64,000 nt of DNA from NCBI RefSeq assembly GCF_936916975.1, contig NZ_CAKZGO010000025.1:1-64000 (forward strand), read 5' to 3'. The stretch is from an uncultured Dongia sp. GTDB lineage: Bacteria; Pseudomonadota; Alphaproteobacteria; Dongiales; Dongiaceae. The notes under the pieces were generated by a model. That model did no database searches, was not told the origin of the DNA, and worked only from the letters and a program-made list of their open reading frames with translations. Below are positions 17,111-26,385 of the stretch, piece after piece. The translations under genes and the position numbers were made by a program. The first letter of the stretch is position 1, and every line of letters begins with the position of its first letter.

Positions 17111-19603
17111 TCAGGAGACGATTGCAGGCGCCATTGTGCGGGAAGATCGCATGTGATCTAGACTACGGCTAAGCGCCGCAGACACCTCTGCTGAATTGAG
17201 CGGAGCATGGACAATCTCGGTAATGCCCGCGGTCGCCAATACCCGCGCCGCATATTCGCTGCTCGATGGCATCGCAAAAACAATCGGGCGGGCAGTCGGC
17301 AGACGTTTCAGTGCGCAAGCCAGGTCGAATGCGACGTCCGAGCCTGGTTGATGACAGAGGAGCAGTGCTTGGAAACGTGTCGGGTCTTCACGGCAAGCGT
17401 TATAGGCCGTATCGGCTAGAGCATAGCCAACCGGCTCGAAACCGAGGGCGGCTACAATTTCTTCATTGCGCTGCAGCCGTGCTCGATCCGGATCGAACAG
17501 CAGAATGGTTTCTCCGCCAGCACGCGGTACCGGGGAATGCATCGGCCTTCCGACCAGGTATCGCGCGCCCTCGCGGCAAGGCAGCCAAATTTCGAAACGC
17601 GTGCCCTCGCCCGGCGCACTTTGCACGTGGAGCGCTCCAGCATGGCCGCGCACGATTTCCAGGACCGAAGCCAAGCCGAGGCCGTTACCTTCTGCCCGGG
17701 TGGTGAAGAAGGGGTCGAATATCTGCTTCAACGTCACCTCGTCCATGCCACGACCCGAGTCGATGACAGTGATGACAGCGTAATTGCCCGCGCAGCAGGG
17801 GCCATGCGACAGCTGTCGCGGGACATCGATTGTCTGCCTGTCGATCTCGATAAGAACACGACCGACGTTGTCCATGGCCTGAGCGGCATTGTTGCACACG
17901 TTGAGAACAACCTGCTGGAGTTGCTCAGCTAGGCCAGAGACGATGATATGGCTCTTCTCCGTCTTGACAACGATTGTGAAATCGCACGGTGACGCTGCAC
18001 CGAGCAGCGAGACGGTCTCTTCAAGCAAGGGAACAAGCGGGATGTCGTTCGCTTCACCGCCGACGCCGCGGCCAAAAGTAAGGATCTGGCTCACCAGATC
18101 CCGGGCGCGTTCGCCGGCGCGCCGTATTTCGGCCAACGTCTCGGTCGGCTCACGGCCGCTTTCCAGATAGCTGGCCGCGATTTCGGTATAGCCAAGGATA
18201 GCGCCAATGATGTTGTTGAAGTTATGCGCGATGCCACTTGCGAACGCGCCGATGGTCTCCATACGGCGCGCCTGCTGCATGGCCTGTTCCAGCCGCTGGA
18301 CAACCTGCGCCAGGGCATCGCGCTCGACGGCATGGGTAAGCGCGTCGCGCGCCATGCGGAAAAGGCCAAACTCGGCCGGCGCCACTCGGAAATCACCGTC
18401 GATCGAATCGAATGCCAGCAAGCCATCAACACAACGATCGGTACAGCTGGGGATACAAAACCAGCTTTCGAGATCTCCGGGCGCGCCCTTCTTCTGTAAT
18501 ATCCGGGCGTCGCGGCTTCTGACCATGATCTCGGCGTGATCGTGGGAATGCAGCTGCCTGGCCAGCGAAATTGCCCGGGCCGGCCAGCTTGGCGAATTTC
18601 GCACGCTCAACCGCCGCCACTGATAGCAGCGCTCCCCATTGGCCAGAATGAAATAGGCCCGGTCGGCACCGATGGTCCGGCCGAGTTCTTCAAGGGCCCG
18701 CTCAATTTCATGATCGATCGTATCCGGACGAACATCGATGAGGCGGGTGGAAATCGTGGCGATGACGTGCTCGACTTGCGCCGCATGCTGTGCCGCCGCA
18801 GCCCGACCTTGCAAGCGCAGCGCCAGGAACGCGATCAACACGACCAGCGCCAGAGATATGCTGTAAAGGAGGAACCGGTAGACTTCCGCCTTGTTCTCGC
18901 TGACGTCGATATATCCATCGAGAAGAGTGCGCAATTCGGCCACCTGCGCTTCCGTCGGCACAGCGAAGATATCACGCAGATAGCCGTTCGTCGCCGGTAG
19001 CAGGTTTCGCAGCATCAGCGCATGCGCCACTGCGGCCTGCATATCCGCACTCTCCGGCGCCGCGAGTTTGACAGCACGCATTTTGGCAAGACGGCGGTCG
19101 AACTCATCAAGCGCGTCAGGCGACGTATCGATGGTGAGGCGCAGGAGCGCCGTGGCAACACCGCTGATGACATGCGCCCGTTCCGACTCTCCCTCTTTTT
19201 CCTGGAACCGCGACGTGAAGATATTGAAGTTGGAGAGCGAATTCCTGAAAATTGCATTGCGGCTCTTGAAATCCTCGGTGAGGGTCTCCTGCCGGCGTAC
19301 CATCACTTCGAGTTCCGACAGTTCCAAACGGTAAGCATTTTCTCGGGGGCCGAGTGCGCCGAGGCGGTCGAGGGTCGTGTAGAGAGTGTCGATTTCCTGA
19401 ACCAGCGAATCGTAGTTCCGCAGCATGCCTGCGCGCGCCAGCAATACGTCCCGATGCAGCGCGCTTTCCGTGGCCGCAAATCGATCCAATTCGTTGACCG
19501 CAAAACGCATGCGATTGGTATCGGCATTTGTTCCGGAAAGCATCAACCAGGTCAACAGCGCCAACAGCACGACGGAGAGCGTCAATGTGCGGGACATGTT
19601 CAT
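17111..19603 (-). CDS. Membrane sensor histidine kinase with degenerate C-terminal receiver
   Basis: 830 residues. A first membrane segment (about 7-24) and a second (246-264) bracket a helical periplasmic sensor that resembles the DAHL domain (ALHRDVLLARAGMLRNYD). A GAF-like region (about 280-430) follows, then the dimerisation helix with phospho-acceptor His460 (IAHNFNNIIGAI), an ATPase domain with GRGMDEVTLKQIFDPFFTT and GLGLASVLEIV, and a receiver-like end (about 705-825). The expected phosphate-accepting Asp in the receiver is replaced (ALLLCHQPG), so it is a pseudo-receiver. ATGA overlap with the dihaem peroxidase gene upstream. The OmpR-type gene at 21230 is its likely partner. Confidence 0.9.
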   Translation of the reverse strand: MNMSRTLTLSVVLLALLTWLMLSGTNADTNRMRFAVNELDRFAATESALHRDVLLARAGMLRNYDSLVQEIDTLYTTLDRLGALGPRENAYRLELSELEVMVRRQETLTEDFKSRNAIFRNSLSNFNIFTSRFQEKEGESERAHVISGVATALLRLTIDTSPDALDEFDRRLAKMRAVKLAAPESADMQAAVAHALMLRNLLPATNGYLRDIFAVPTEAQVAELRTLLDGYIDVSENKAEVYRFLLYSISLALVVLIAFLALRLQGRAAAAQHAAQVEHVIATISTRLIDVRPDTIDHEIERALEELGRTIGADRAYFILANGERCYQWRRLSVRNSPSWPARAISLARQLHSHDHAEIMVRSRDARILQKKGAPGDLESWFCIPSCTDRCVDGLLAFDSIDGDFRVAPAEFGLFRMARDALTHAVERDALAQVVQRLEQAMQQARRMETIGAFASGIAHNFNNIIGAILGYTEIAASYLESGREPTETLAEIRRAGERARDLVSQILTFGRGVGGEANDIPLVPLLEETVSLLGAASPCDFTIVVKTEKSHIIVSGLAEQLQQVVLNVCNNAAQAMDNVGRVLIEIDRQTIDVPRQLSHGPCCAGNYAVITVIDSGRGMDEVTLKQIFDPFFTTRAEGNGLGLASVLEIVRGHAGALHVQSAPGEGTRFEIWLPCREGARYLVGRPMHSPVPRAGGETILLFDPDRARLQRNEEIVAALGFEPVGYALADTAYNACREDPTRFQALLLCHQPGSDVAFDLACALKRLPTARPIVFAMPSSSEYAARVLATAGITEIVHAPLNSAEVSAALSRSLDHMRSSRTMAPAIVS

Positions 19604-20553
19604 GGTTGGAGTCCCCCGGTCAGCCCGCTTCGCTCGCCGGTCAGGGTTCGCAAAAAGGTAGCGATCGAGGCGATTTCCGCAGCATTGATGCCGGCATTCA
19701 ATTGCGACGCGGCCATGCGACGGATCGCATCTTCCAGCGTGGGCGCGCTGCCGTCATGGAAGTAAGGTGGCGTAATGGCGATATTGCGTAGGCTGGGAAC
19801 GCGCAGCAGGAGCGGTTTGGGCGATGCCAGGGGCTTGAACAGGCCATGCCTGGAAAACAGATTTCCGCCAATGTTGACGCCTTGATGGCAGGAGGCGCAA
19901 CCCACTGACTTGAACAGCTGATATCCTCGGACCTCGGAGGGCGTCAGAGCGGTTGTCTCGCCGGCCAGCCAACGATCAAAGCGGCTGTTCGGCGTGATCA
20001 GGCTGCGCTCGAAGCTGGCCACGGCATCCAGGAGGTTCTCAACATCCGGTTGATGATTGTAGACAGCCTTGAAACGACCGACCATGGCCGAATCTGTCAT
20101 CAATCTGGCAACCGCCACCTCCGGCGACGAGCCCATGATCTGCGGATTGCGAAGGGAGGCCGCAGCCTGCTCCTCCAGCGTGCGGAATTGACCTTCCCAG
20201 TTGAAACGGAAATTAAGAGCCGCATTGAATACGGTCGGCGTGTTGAGTGGCAAAAGTTTCCCGTCCATTCCTGTATCAAGCGCCCGCACACTGGCGCCGT
20301 TGGTCGCCAGATCATGGCAGGTCGAACAGCTGCGCGAGCCGTCCGCCGAGAGCCGTGGGTCGCGGAACAGCCGGCCGCCAAGTTCCACGCGCGCCGCCTG
20401 CTGTACGCCAACCGAGAGCAGCGGGGCAATCGGCTCTTCGCTGATATGGCGGGATTGAAGCCGAGGCGGCGGCACCGCGTTGCCCATCGTTAGCCAGAGG
20501 ACGAATGTGCACAGCGGCGCCACAATCCAGCCTTTGTAGTGTCTTCGGCGCAA
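19600..20553 (-). CDS. Dihaem cytochrome c peroxidase family protein
   Basis: 317 residues with an N-terminal membrane or export segment (GWIVAPLCTFVLWLTMG). Two c-type haem sites are visible: CSTCH at 76-80 and CASCH near 215; PSLRNIAITPPYFHDGSAPTL near the C-terminus is typical of CcpA/MauG-type proteins. It would reduce H2O2 or oxidise a partner in the periplasm. Its stop overlaps the kinase start (ATGA). Co-expression with a membrane kinase that has a periplasmic sensor suggests that the peroxidase product or redox state is sensed; this is inference. Confidence 0.9.
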   Translation of the reverse strand: MRRRHYKGWIVAPLCTFVLWLTMGNAVPPPRLQSRHISEEPIAPLLSVGVQQAARVELGGRLFRDPRLSADGSRSCSTCHDLATNGASVRALDTGMDGKLLPLNTPTVFNAALNFRFNWEGQFRTLEEQAAASLRNPQIMGSSPEVAVARLMTDSAMVGRFKAVYNHQPDVENLLDAVASFERSLITPNSRFDRWLAGETTALTPSEVRGYQLFKSVGCASCHQGVNIGGNLFSRHGLFKPLASPKPLLLRVPSLRNIAITPPYFHDGSAPTLEDAIRRMAASQLNAGINAAEIASIATFLRTLTGERSGLTGGLQP

Positions 20554-20638
20554 AGTATTTTACTGCCTCAACCAGCGGTTCGTCGGCAGCACCCAACGGC
20601 TGGCTCGGAGTCGGTATGTCGCATCATGGCGTCCTCGC

Positions 20639-21127
20639 TCATTCGTCGTCTTTGCCGTATCGGACCGTATGTGCGATCTGCGAGCGATGCAGGCCGATAT
20701 CACGCAGCGACCGGTCATCCATCGCCGAAAGCAAGTTAATGGCCTGCGTGATTTCACGTTCACGCTGCATGAAGCGAAACGGCGCCAGCAGCAGAAATCC
20801 CAGGTATCCGAGAAAACTCATCTCCGCAGATTTCTGGTCACTTGGCTCTCGTTCGACCGCTGAGGCGGTCTGATCGCCTTCCTCAATTGCGGTCATGGCC
20901 TGCCCCGCACGTTGTTCGTTGGCGGCAAGGCGGAACAAGGTCACGTCACTCTGGCGAGGACTCTCCCTTTCGAGGAACAGCGGTGGGTAGACCGTCGCTG
21001 CGTAAAGCGCATAGCCTTCGGCCAATGAGTTTATGAAACTGGATCCGGTGGTGGGACGCGACTCTCTGTTGTCCGCACCAGTCGCGCCGGCCTCATTAAA
21101 ACGGTGGAACTTCTTTTCTTTCGTCAT
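20639..21127 (-). CDS. DUF1127-domain protein
   Basis: 162 residues; the C-terminal third (INLLSAMDDRSLRDIGLHRSQI) is the DUF1127 motif common in small alphaproteobacterial proteins, some of which bind RNA and affect phosphate or carbon metabolism. The N-terminal 100 residues are low-similarity. Start at 21127 (MTKEKKFHRF) is supported by AGGAG about 8 nt upstream. A GGTTAC-CTC-type palindrome lies 76 bp upstream at 21203-21218. Function unknown. Confidence 0.8.
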   Translation of the reverse strand: MTKEKKFHRFNEAGATGADNRESRPTTGSSFINSLAEGYALYAATVYPPLFLERESPRQSDVTLFRLAANEQRAGQAMTAIEEGDQTASAVEREPSDQKSAEMSFLGYLGFLLLAPFRFMQREREITQAINLLSAMDDRSLRDIGLHRSQIAHTVRYGKDDE

Positions 21128-21202
21128 TGTCACTTCTCCTACAGTTAGTGTCTTAAACATGGAGCACACCAGCTACTCGCTGATTACACACCCGGCAGAG
21201 TG

Positions 21203-21218
21203 GGTTACGCTCGTAACC
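21203..21218. promoter_or_regulatory. Short inverted repeat upstream of the DUF1127 gene
   Basis: GGTTACGCTCGTAACC, arms of 6 bp around a 4-bp centre, in the 102-bp gap between the response regulator and the DUF1127 gene. It could be an operator or a short hairpin at the end of the regulator mRNA. No poly-U run follows it on the leftward strand. Confidence 0.3.
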
Positions 21219-21229
21219 TCGGCTCTGGG

Positions 21230-22021
21230 TCAGAACGGCAGCACGTCCGGGGTAAAGACATATCCAACACCCCGCTCAGTCCGGATAACGCGGGGCGCGG
21301 TAAGATCGGCTTCCAGCTTGCGCCGCAGGCGCAGAACCTGAACATCGATGCTGCGGTCGAAGATATCCTCGTGCACCCGGGTCGCCTGCAGTAGTTGTTC
21401 CCGTGTCAGCGGTCTTTTCGGCGCCTCCAGGAAGGCAAGAAGCAAAGCGAATTCGCCTTTGGTCAGCGTCACGACTTCGCCATCCGGGTCGGTCAGGCGC
21501 CGTGCGCGCCGCTCCAACTGCCAACCCATGAAGCGATACCCACCGCGTTCGGGATCCTTTTCACGAGCCGCGCGGCCAAGTTCCTGACGCCGCAACACCG
21601 CTCGGGCACGGGCCAACAACTCACGCAGGCCAAAGGGCTTCGTCAGATAATCGTCCGCCCCCAACTCAAGCCCGACCACCCGGTCGATCTCGTCCGGCCG
21701 ATGCCCGGTGATAATGATGATGGGCACGTCGGAGCGCGCTCGTATGTCCCGCAGGATGTCGAGACCGTCATCCGATCCCAGGCGCAGATCGAGAATGATG
21801 AGGCCCGGCCGAGCCCCGGACAGATACCGCGTCATCTCCTGGCGGGAGGAAGCGCACCGTGCCGGCAGATTGTTGTCGCTAAAGTAGCTGGTGACCATGC
21901 GACGGATGGTCGGATCATCATCGACCACCAAGACATAGCCGGCACCCTGCGGCAAATCGCCGCCTTCGGTCGGCGGCAATGATCCCGCCTGCTTTCGACC
22001 CGGCCAGGGTTGCAGAGACAT
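21230..22021 (-). CDS. OmpR/PhoB-type response regulator
   Basis: 263 residues. The receiver begins YVLVVDDDPTIRRMV, with phospho-acceptor Asp in LIILDLRLGSDDG, the Thr in IIITGH and the Lys in LTKPFG. The winged-helix DNA-binding domain follows (LTKGEFALLLAFLEAPKRPLT, DRSIDVQVLRLRRKLE, IRTERGVGYVF). It precedes the DUF1127, dihaem peroxidase and kinase genes on the same strand and is the obvious partner of the kinase at 17111-19603. Confidence 0.92.
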   Translation of the reverse strand: MSLQPWPGRKQAGSLPPTEGGDLPQGAGYVLVVDDDPTIRRMVTSYFSDNNLPARCASSRQEMTRYLSGARPGLIILDLRLGSDDGLDILRDIRARSDVPIIIITGHRPDEIDRVVGLELGADDYLTKPFGLRELLARARAVLRRQELGRAAREKDPERGGYRFMGWQLERRARRLTDPDGEVVTLTKGEFALLLAFLEAPKRPLTREQLLQATRVHEDIFDRSIDVQVLRLRRKLEADLTAPRVIRTERGVGYVFTPDVLPF

Positions 22022-22437
22022 TACGCCGCTCCGCCGTTGAAGGCGGTGCCGGGCCGCCGCGAGATGCTGCTCTTGCCTGATCTGCTGTTCATGATGATTC
22101 GTCCCTCGATGCTGTCTTCCTCAAATCTAAGCATCGGGAGCATCGCAACAGTGATCCCGTTCACTTGCGCATCGGGAACTTGAGAGGTGTTCGCTCTGTT
22201 TGGCACTTTCAGCGAAGTCGTGATGGGTGAAGCAGGTCGGCCTGCCCGGCGTTGGCATGTCCGGCCCTGCCAAGCTCTCTTGTGTCATGGGCGGTGGCCG
22301 ATACGAGCGCCTACCCCTGCCGGATAGGCGCCATTGGCAGTGCTTTTTCAATGGGAAGTCATCCTGCGCGCCGTCGGGCCGGACTGTTATCCGGCCTCAG
22401 TTCCGTCTTCGCGGCCCTGCCTTCAATTACACCCTCG
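22022..22437. other. Intergenic stretch upstream of the response regulator
   Basis: About 415 bp with only short open frames that overlap each other and have no family character. It presumably contains the promoter of the leftward response-regulator operon. I saw no clear terminator, RNA gene or repeat. Confidence 0.45.
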
Positions 22438-22884
22438 TCACCAGTCCCGCGTATCATGGAGTTGCGGCGAGAAGACCAGCATGACGACGATGGCAAGAAA
22501 AGTAACGACGCTGGCCAACCAGCAGAAAGCGGAAACAATTGCGAGCAATGGATTCTGGTGCATGAGCGCTAGATAGATGCCAATCGGAAAAGTGATGGCA
22601 CCTGGCGCGGCCAACCAGAAATGAAAGCGCGCCAGCGTCAAATGCGCCGCGCGCGGATAGAGACGATAGACAACACCAAACAAGGCAAGTGAGGTCCAAC
22701 CCAGAAGATAGATGTGGGCGTGCACGGGCAATAGTTGAAAGTTTTGGACGATCACCATATGGGTGCCAAGGCATACGCCGGCGAGAAGACATATCACGCT
22801 CAGTAATAGAAATGCGGTATCCAGTCGCCACAAGGAGTCTCTCCTTCTTTTTCGGATCAAAGTCTTTTCTCGCCTGGCACCCAT
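22438..22884 (-). CDS. Small membrane protein resembling haem-copper oxidase subunit I
   Basis: 148 residues with four hydrophobic segments. LLPVHAHIYLLGWTSLALFGVVYRLYP is typical of short proteins related to cytochrome oxidase/NO reductase subunit I, retaining a HAH pair on one helix. It is far too short for a working oxidase, so a haem-binding or assembly role is more likely. The start overlaps the YgjV-like gene by 28 nt, so the two are probably cotranslated. Confidence 0.7.
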   Translation of the reverse strand: MGARREKTLIRKRRRDSLWRLDTAFLLLSVICLLAGVCLGTHMVIVQNFQLLPVHAHIYLLGWTSLALFGVVYRLYPRAAHLTLARFHFWLAAPGAITFPIGIYLALMHQNPLLAIVSAFCWLASVVTFLAIVVMLVFSPQLHDTRDW

Positions 22885-23405
22885 GACTGCAACGCATTAG
22901 GTGCCGCGGGCCGCATAAGCGACCACAGGCCAATGAGCAGGCAGGCCGCATCCGCGATGACGATTGGCGAAGCGATCAGCACATCGTGGACCAGCCAGAA
23001 TGGTCCGCCGGCGAGGACGAGAATCCGCATCGCCTGCGCGCCCACCTGTGCGCGCCCGATGGCGACAAGCGCCATGCCGACGGCAGCAAAGGCCGAGGGC
23101 ATACCTTGCCAGGTCGCAAGACTCGCCGCCACGATCAGCAGGGCGAGCACATAGCCTACCCAATGCCAGCGTGGTCGCGTGCCGGCCAGCAAGCTGACCA
23201 CAATCTGAATCGCTCCCAGCAGATTGACAATCGCGGCACTCATCGCGCCAACCAACGCATAGTGGATGATCAACCATCCAAGTGCCGCCAATTGCGCCAG
23301 CAGCATCGCCTGCCGGGATCGAAACAATGGCCAGACACTCAGACAAAGGATGGCCAGGAACGCGCTCGCCAGAGCCAAAGGGTCGGTCGCAGGTACAAAC
23401 GACAT
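22857..23405 (-). CDS. YgjV-family inner membrane protein
   Basis: 182 residues, five or six hydrophobic segments. WPLFRSRQAMLLAQLAALGWLIIHYALVGAMSAAIVN matches the YgjV/Imp inner-membrane protein family, whose role is unknown. Upstream member of a two-gene leftward unit with the oxidase-like protein. Confidence 0.7.
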   Translation of the reverse strand: MSFVPATDPLALASAFLAILCLSVWPLFRSRQAMLLAQLAALGWLIIHYALVGAMSAAIVNLLGAIQIVVSLLAGTRPRWHWVGYVLALLIVAASLATWQGMPSAFAAVGMALVAIGRAQVGAQAMRILVLAGGPFWLVHDVLIASPIVIADAACLLIGLWSLMRPAAPNALQSWVPGEKRL

Positions 23406-23494
23406 GATCTTCTTCCCTGCCAGGAGTCATGTATGTCGGCGGTGGGGCTTCTATTGGCTGATTGCGCCGACGTCGGATGCGAGAATGAGCGGCC

Positions 23495-24865
23495 TCAGGC
23501 CAGCCAATCCACGTGCCCCCGGTCGATGCTGGCGCGCTGGGGAACAACCGTGTTCATCAGATGCATGCGTTCGTAGAGATCACGATGGATGTCGGCATTG
23601 TCCATGGCATCGCGATATGCTGTTGCTTGCCGCTGCAGCTCATCCGCCAAATTTTTCGGGCGCGCGCCGGTCGTCTCCGGATAAACAAAATCCGGGATCG
23701 CCGACATGCCCCAAGGACCCTCGATCAAGGCTTCGGCCTGCGAAGCGAAGTCGGTAGCGAGGTATGCCAGCGGCGACACACTGGCCGCATGTTCGATGAG
23801 GACCCGGCGCAGCAGGACCGCCTCCAAGGCCGCGACGCTCATTCCCTGGCCGTAGACCGGGTTGAATCTGCAGAACGTGTCGCCAATCGGCACCAGACCT
23901 TTCGGCAGATGCGACAACTCGCCAAAATGCCGGCAGATGCTCTCACGGAACCTGAAGCGGGCGATTTCACTCCGAGGATCAGCGTGTCGCAACGCGTTGG
24001 CGATCGTCGAGCTGGGCAACGTCGCTGCGAAGTCGTGAAAGGCACTGAGGTCGCTCGGCGGCCGATCCTGGCCACGCCCCACCAGAAGAACCTGCCACAA
24101 TGCATCACCGACGCGCAGCATGTAACCGGACCGGCTGCTTTCCGGTGCGGTCGGCAGAGTCACCATGGCGGTGAAATCCGGCGCCACCGCGCTTGGCAGT
24201 TCGAAGAGCCCGGTGGCGTAGCCAAGATCGACACCGATAGCATCGACGTGGGGGAGTTGATAACCGCTGGCCTGCAAACAACCCATCGATAGTATTGCGT
24301 GGCCGCTCGCATCGACGACGAGGTCGGCGCCCACCACCACTTCCCGGCCGTCACCTTGTTCGTATTTGACGCCGATCACCCTGGCGCCGTGAATCGCGGT
24401 CATAATCTCTATGGCGCGGCTATTCTCCCGCCATTCGATATTGCGCATTGCCTTAACCCGCCGACGCAGCACCAGCTCGAGAACCGGCCGCGTCATCGCG
24501 AAGCTCTGAATGCCGAAATCGCGTTTCGGCAGGAAGCCGAGGCCCGGAATCTCGCAGCCGATATCGCGGCCTGCGGCCAACGGAATAGCACCCGCAAATT
24601 CAAAATCGCGACCAATTTCCGGGAACAGTTCCGATAAAGCGGCGTAACCGCCACCTAAAAGCAGGTGCGGATGACGTCCTTGCGGTGCGCCGGCACGGGG
24701 TCGGTCCTGCGACGGCAGGTCATCGCGTTCCAACACGATCACGCGATCATAGAAGTCAGTCAGCACGCGGGCTGCGGAAATACCGGCGATACCGGCGCCA
24801 ATAACGACGGCCTGCTTGCCTATGATGTTCGGCGTATTGGTATTGGCTTTGACGGGATTTGTCAC
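23495..24865 (-). CDS. FAD-dependent monooxygenase/oxidoreductase
   Basis: 456 residues. The FAD-binding dinucleotide fold is at the N-terminus (AVVIGAGIAGISAARVL), followed by VIVLERDDLPSQDRPRAGAPQ, a polar loop seen in tryptophan-halogenase- and squalene-epoxidase-like flavoproteins. The second FAD motif is GLVPIGDTFCRFNPVYGQGMSVAALE in shape. It has no N-terminal export signal. The HTH-GAF regulator 130 bp upstream on the same strand may control it. Substrate unknown. Confidence 0.85.
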   Translation of the reverse strand: MTNPVKANTNTPNIIGKQAVVIGAGIAGISAARVLTDFYDRVIVLERDDLPSQDRPRAGAPQGRHPHLLLGGGYAALSELFPEIGRDFEFAGAIPLAAGRDIGCEIPGLGFLPKRDFGIQSFAMTRPVLELVLRRRVKAMRNIEWRENSRAIEIMTAIHGARVIGVKYEQGDGREVVVGADLVVDASGHAILSMGCLQASGYQLPHVDAIGVDLGYATGLFELPSAVAPDFTAMVTLPTAPESSRSGYMLRVGDALWQVLLVGRGQDRPPSDLSAFHDFAATLPSSTIANALRHADPRSEIARFRFRESICRHFGELSHLPKGLVPIGDTFCRFNPVYGQGMSVAALEAVLLRRVLIEHAASVSPLAYLATDFASQAEALIEGPWGMSAIPDFVYPETTGARPKNLADELQRQATAYRDAMDNADIHRDLYERMHLMNTVVPQRASIDRGHVDWLA

Positions 24866-24995
24866 ATTGACCTCACAGCATTGTTGATGAGGTCATTCTG
24901 GGGTAGCTACGCTACTCGTAAGTTTCGATCTGCAATAGCGTGGCTACGACCGTAACACGTTGCTTAGTACGAACACGTTCGACGCCCGGCAGCGC

Positions 24996-26108
24996 TCAGC
25001 GCGGCTCCTGCCGTCGGTTGAGGGCTTCCAGGGCCCATCGCAGATGACGATTGGTGGCGCGCAATCGAACTTCGTCGGATGCAAGCGCGGCCAAGGCGAG
25101 CAACGTTTGCTCTTGGCCGGCGTCAAGTACGCGCGGTTCATAATCCATCACGCACAGCGCCCCCAATGCGAACCCATCGGGATCGATGACAGGGGCGCCG
25201 GCATAAAACCGGAAGTGAGGATCACCGGCGACGGCGGGGTTGGCGTCGAATGGGGCCTTGTGCGCCAAATCGCCTACGGCAAAAATGCCTTTCTGCAGGA
25301 TCGTGTGATTGCAGAAGGACCAACTCCGTGGGGTTTCGGTCATCTCCAATCCGACACGCGATTTGAACCATTGGCGTGTTGTGGTCAGCAGTGTCAGCAG
25401 AGCGACAGGCGCCTTCAAACTGCGGCTGGCGAGCCAGGTCAGGCGGTCGAACGATTCTTCGGGCACCGTATCCACGAGGCCGGAGCGTTCCAAGGCGGCG
25501 AGACGTTGGCCCTCATTCTCCGCAAACGGGAAGGACGGGTCGTCCAGAAGGAACTCGATAGAATCCGTCGCATCGCGAAGAGCGGTACGGATCGCATCCG
25601 GCAGTTTCTCGGGAAGCACAGCGAGGACGCGTTTCATCTGGGCGAAGCGTGTCTCATTTGAGATATCGGCGGCACTGCCTGTGGCAATGAGCGTGGTCTG
25701 ACCTATCGCCGGATGAGCCGCCAGATGTTGCAGGAAAGCCAGTCGCTCCGGATAGTCGTCATCCAGATCCACGATCACCACCGCCGGCAACCGCGAGCCG
25801 ATCGCGAAGGCGGCCGTGTGCGTGTCGCTGTAGGCATCGACCCTGCATTCGCTCACCGTGGCCAGCAATGCATCGTAAAGCGGTCGGTGTGCTGGCGAGA
25901 CCAGGAGGATGGCGAGGGCTGATGCAATAACCGGCGCCGGATTCGTTCGCGCAATCATCGCCAGGACATCATCCCGGTAGACGCGCCGGTGTCCCCCGGG
26001 GGTCTTCCATGTGGTCAAGGAACCACCTTCGATCAGCAGCTGCGCGGTGCGTACTGAGATTCCCAGCAATTTCGCGGCCTGGGAGGTGGTTAGAACGTCT
26101 TTATCCAT
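24996..26108 (-). CDS. Regulator with excisionase-type HTH, receiver-like middle and GAF domain
   Basis: 370 residues. Residues 1-55 are a MerR/excisionase-type helix-turn-helix (LTTSQAAKLLGISVRTAQLLIEGGSLTTWKTPGGHRRV). Residues about 62-170 look like a response-regulator receiver (VVIVDLDDDYPERLAFLQHL) without an obvious full active site. Residues about 200-360 are a GAF sensor (RLAALERSGLVDT, FCNHTILQ, FYAGAPVIDPDGFALGALCVMD). This combination suggests a one-component transcription factor that senses a small molecule or redox state. Leftward, same strand as the FAD monooxygenase, divergent from the GMC oxidoreductase. Confidence 0.8.
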   Translation of the reverse strand: MDKDVLTTSQAAKLLGISVRTAQLLIEGGSLTTWKTPGGHRRVYRDDVLAMIARTNPAPVIASALAILLVSPAHRPLYDALLATVSECRVDAYSDTHTAAFAIGSRLPAVVIVDLDDDYPERLAFLQHLAAHPAIGQTTLIATGSAADISNETRFAQMKRVLAVLPEKLPDAIRTALRDATDSIEFLLDDPSFPFAENEGQRLAALERSGLVDTVPEESFDRLTWLASRSLKAPVALLTLLTTTRQWFKSRVGLEMTETPRSWSFCNHTILQKGIFAVGDLAHKAPFDANPAVAGDPHFRFYAGAPVIDPDGFALGALCVMDYEPRVLDAGQEQTLLALAALASDEVRLRATNRHLRWALEALNRRQEPR

Positions 26109-26271
26109 CTACCCCACACCGTGTTGACCGCAATGTCGTTATTGCGGCGTTCAATTCATGGCGCACCCGACTCAGGCGCGAAACGCCACCGGCACGACCC
26201 ATTCGCATTTACCCCTGCCAAGTTAAAGCACTCAACCCGGCAATGCCGCCCAGGCCGCCGGTTTGACATTT

Positions 26272-26313
26272 ATCATATTTGATAATATTGATATATTCGA
26301 TATATTTGATATA
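26272..26313. promoter_or_regulatory. AT-rich repeated segment upstream of the GMC oxidoreductase gene
   Basis: An unusually AT-rich 42 bp in GC-rich DNA, built of repeated TATTTGATA/ATTGATATAT/TCGATATAT units. It sits between the divergent HTH-GAF regulator and GMC genes, about 75 bp before the latter. The 10-mer ATTGATATAT recurs at 32392-32401 before the MmgE/PrpD gene, so it may be a shared operator. Confidence 0.4.
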
Positions 26314-26385
26314 CCAGCGCCTGTTTGAAAGGACTCTTGCCCTATTCCATGGCCCACAAGGCCGATTATTCGCTCAGTTAAGACG

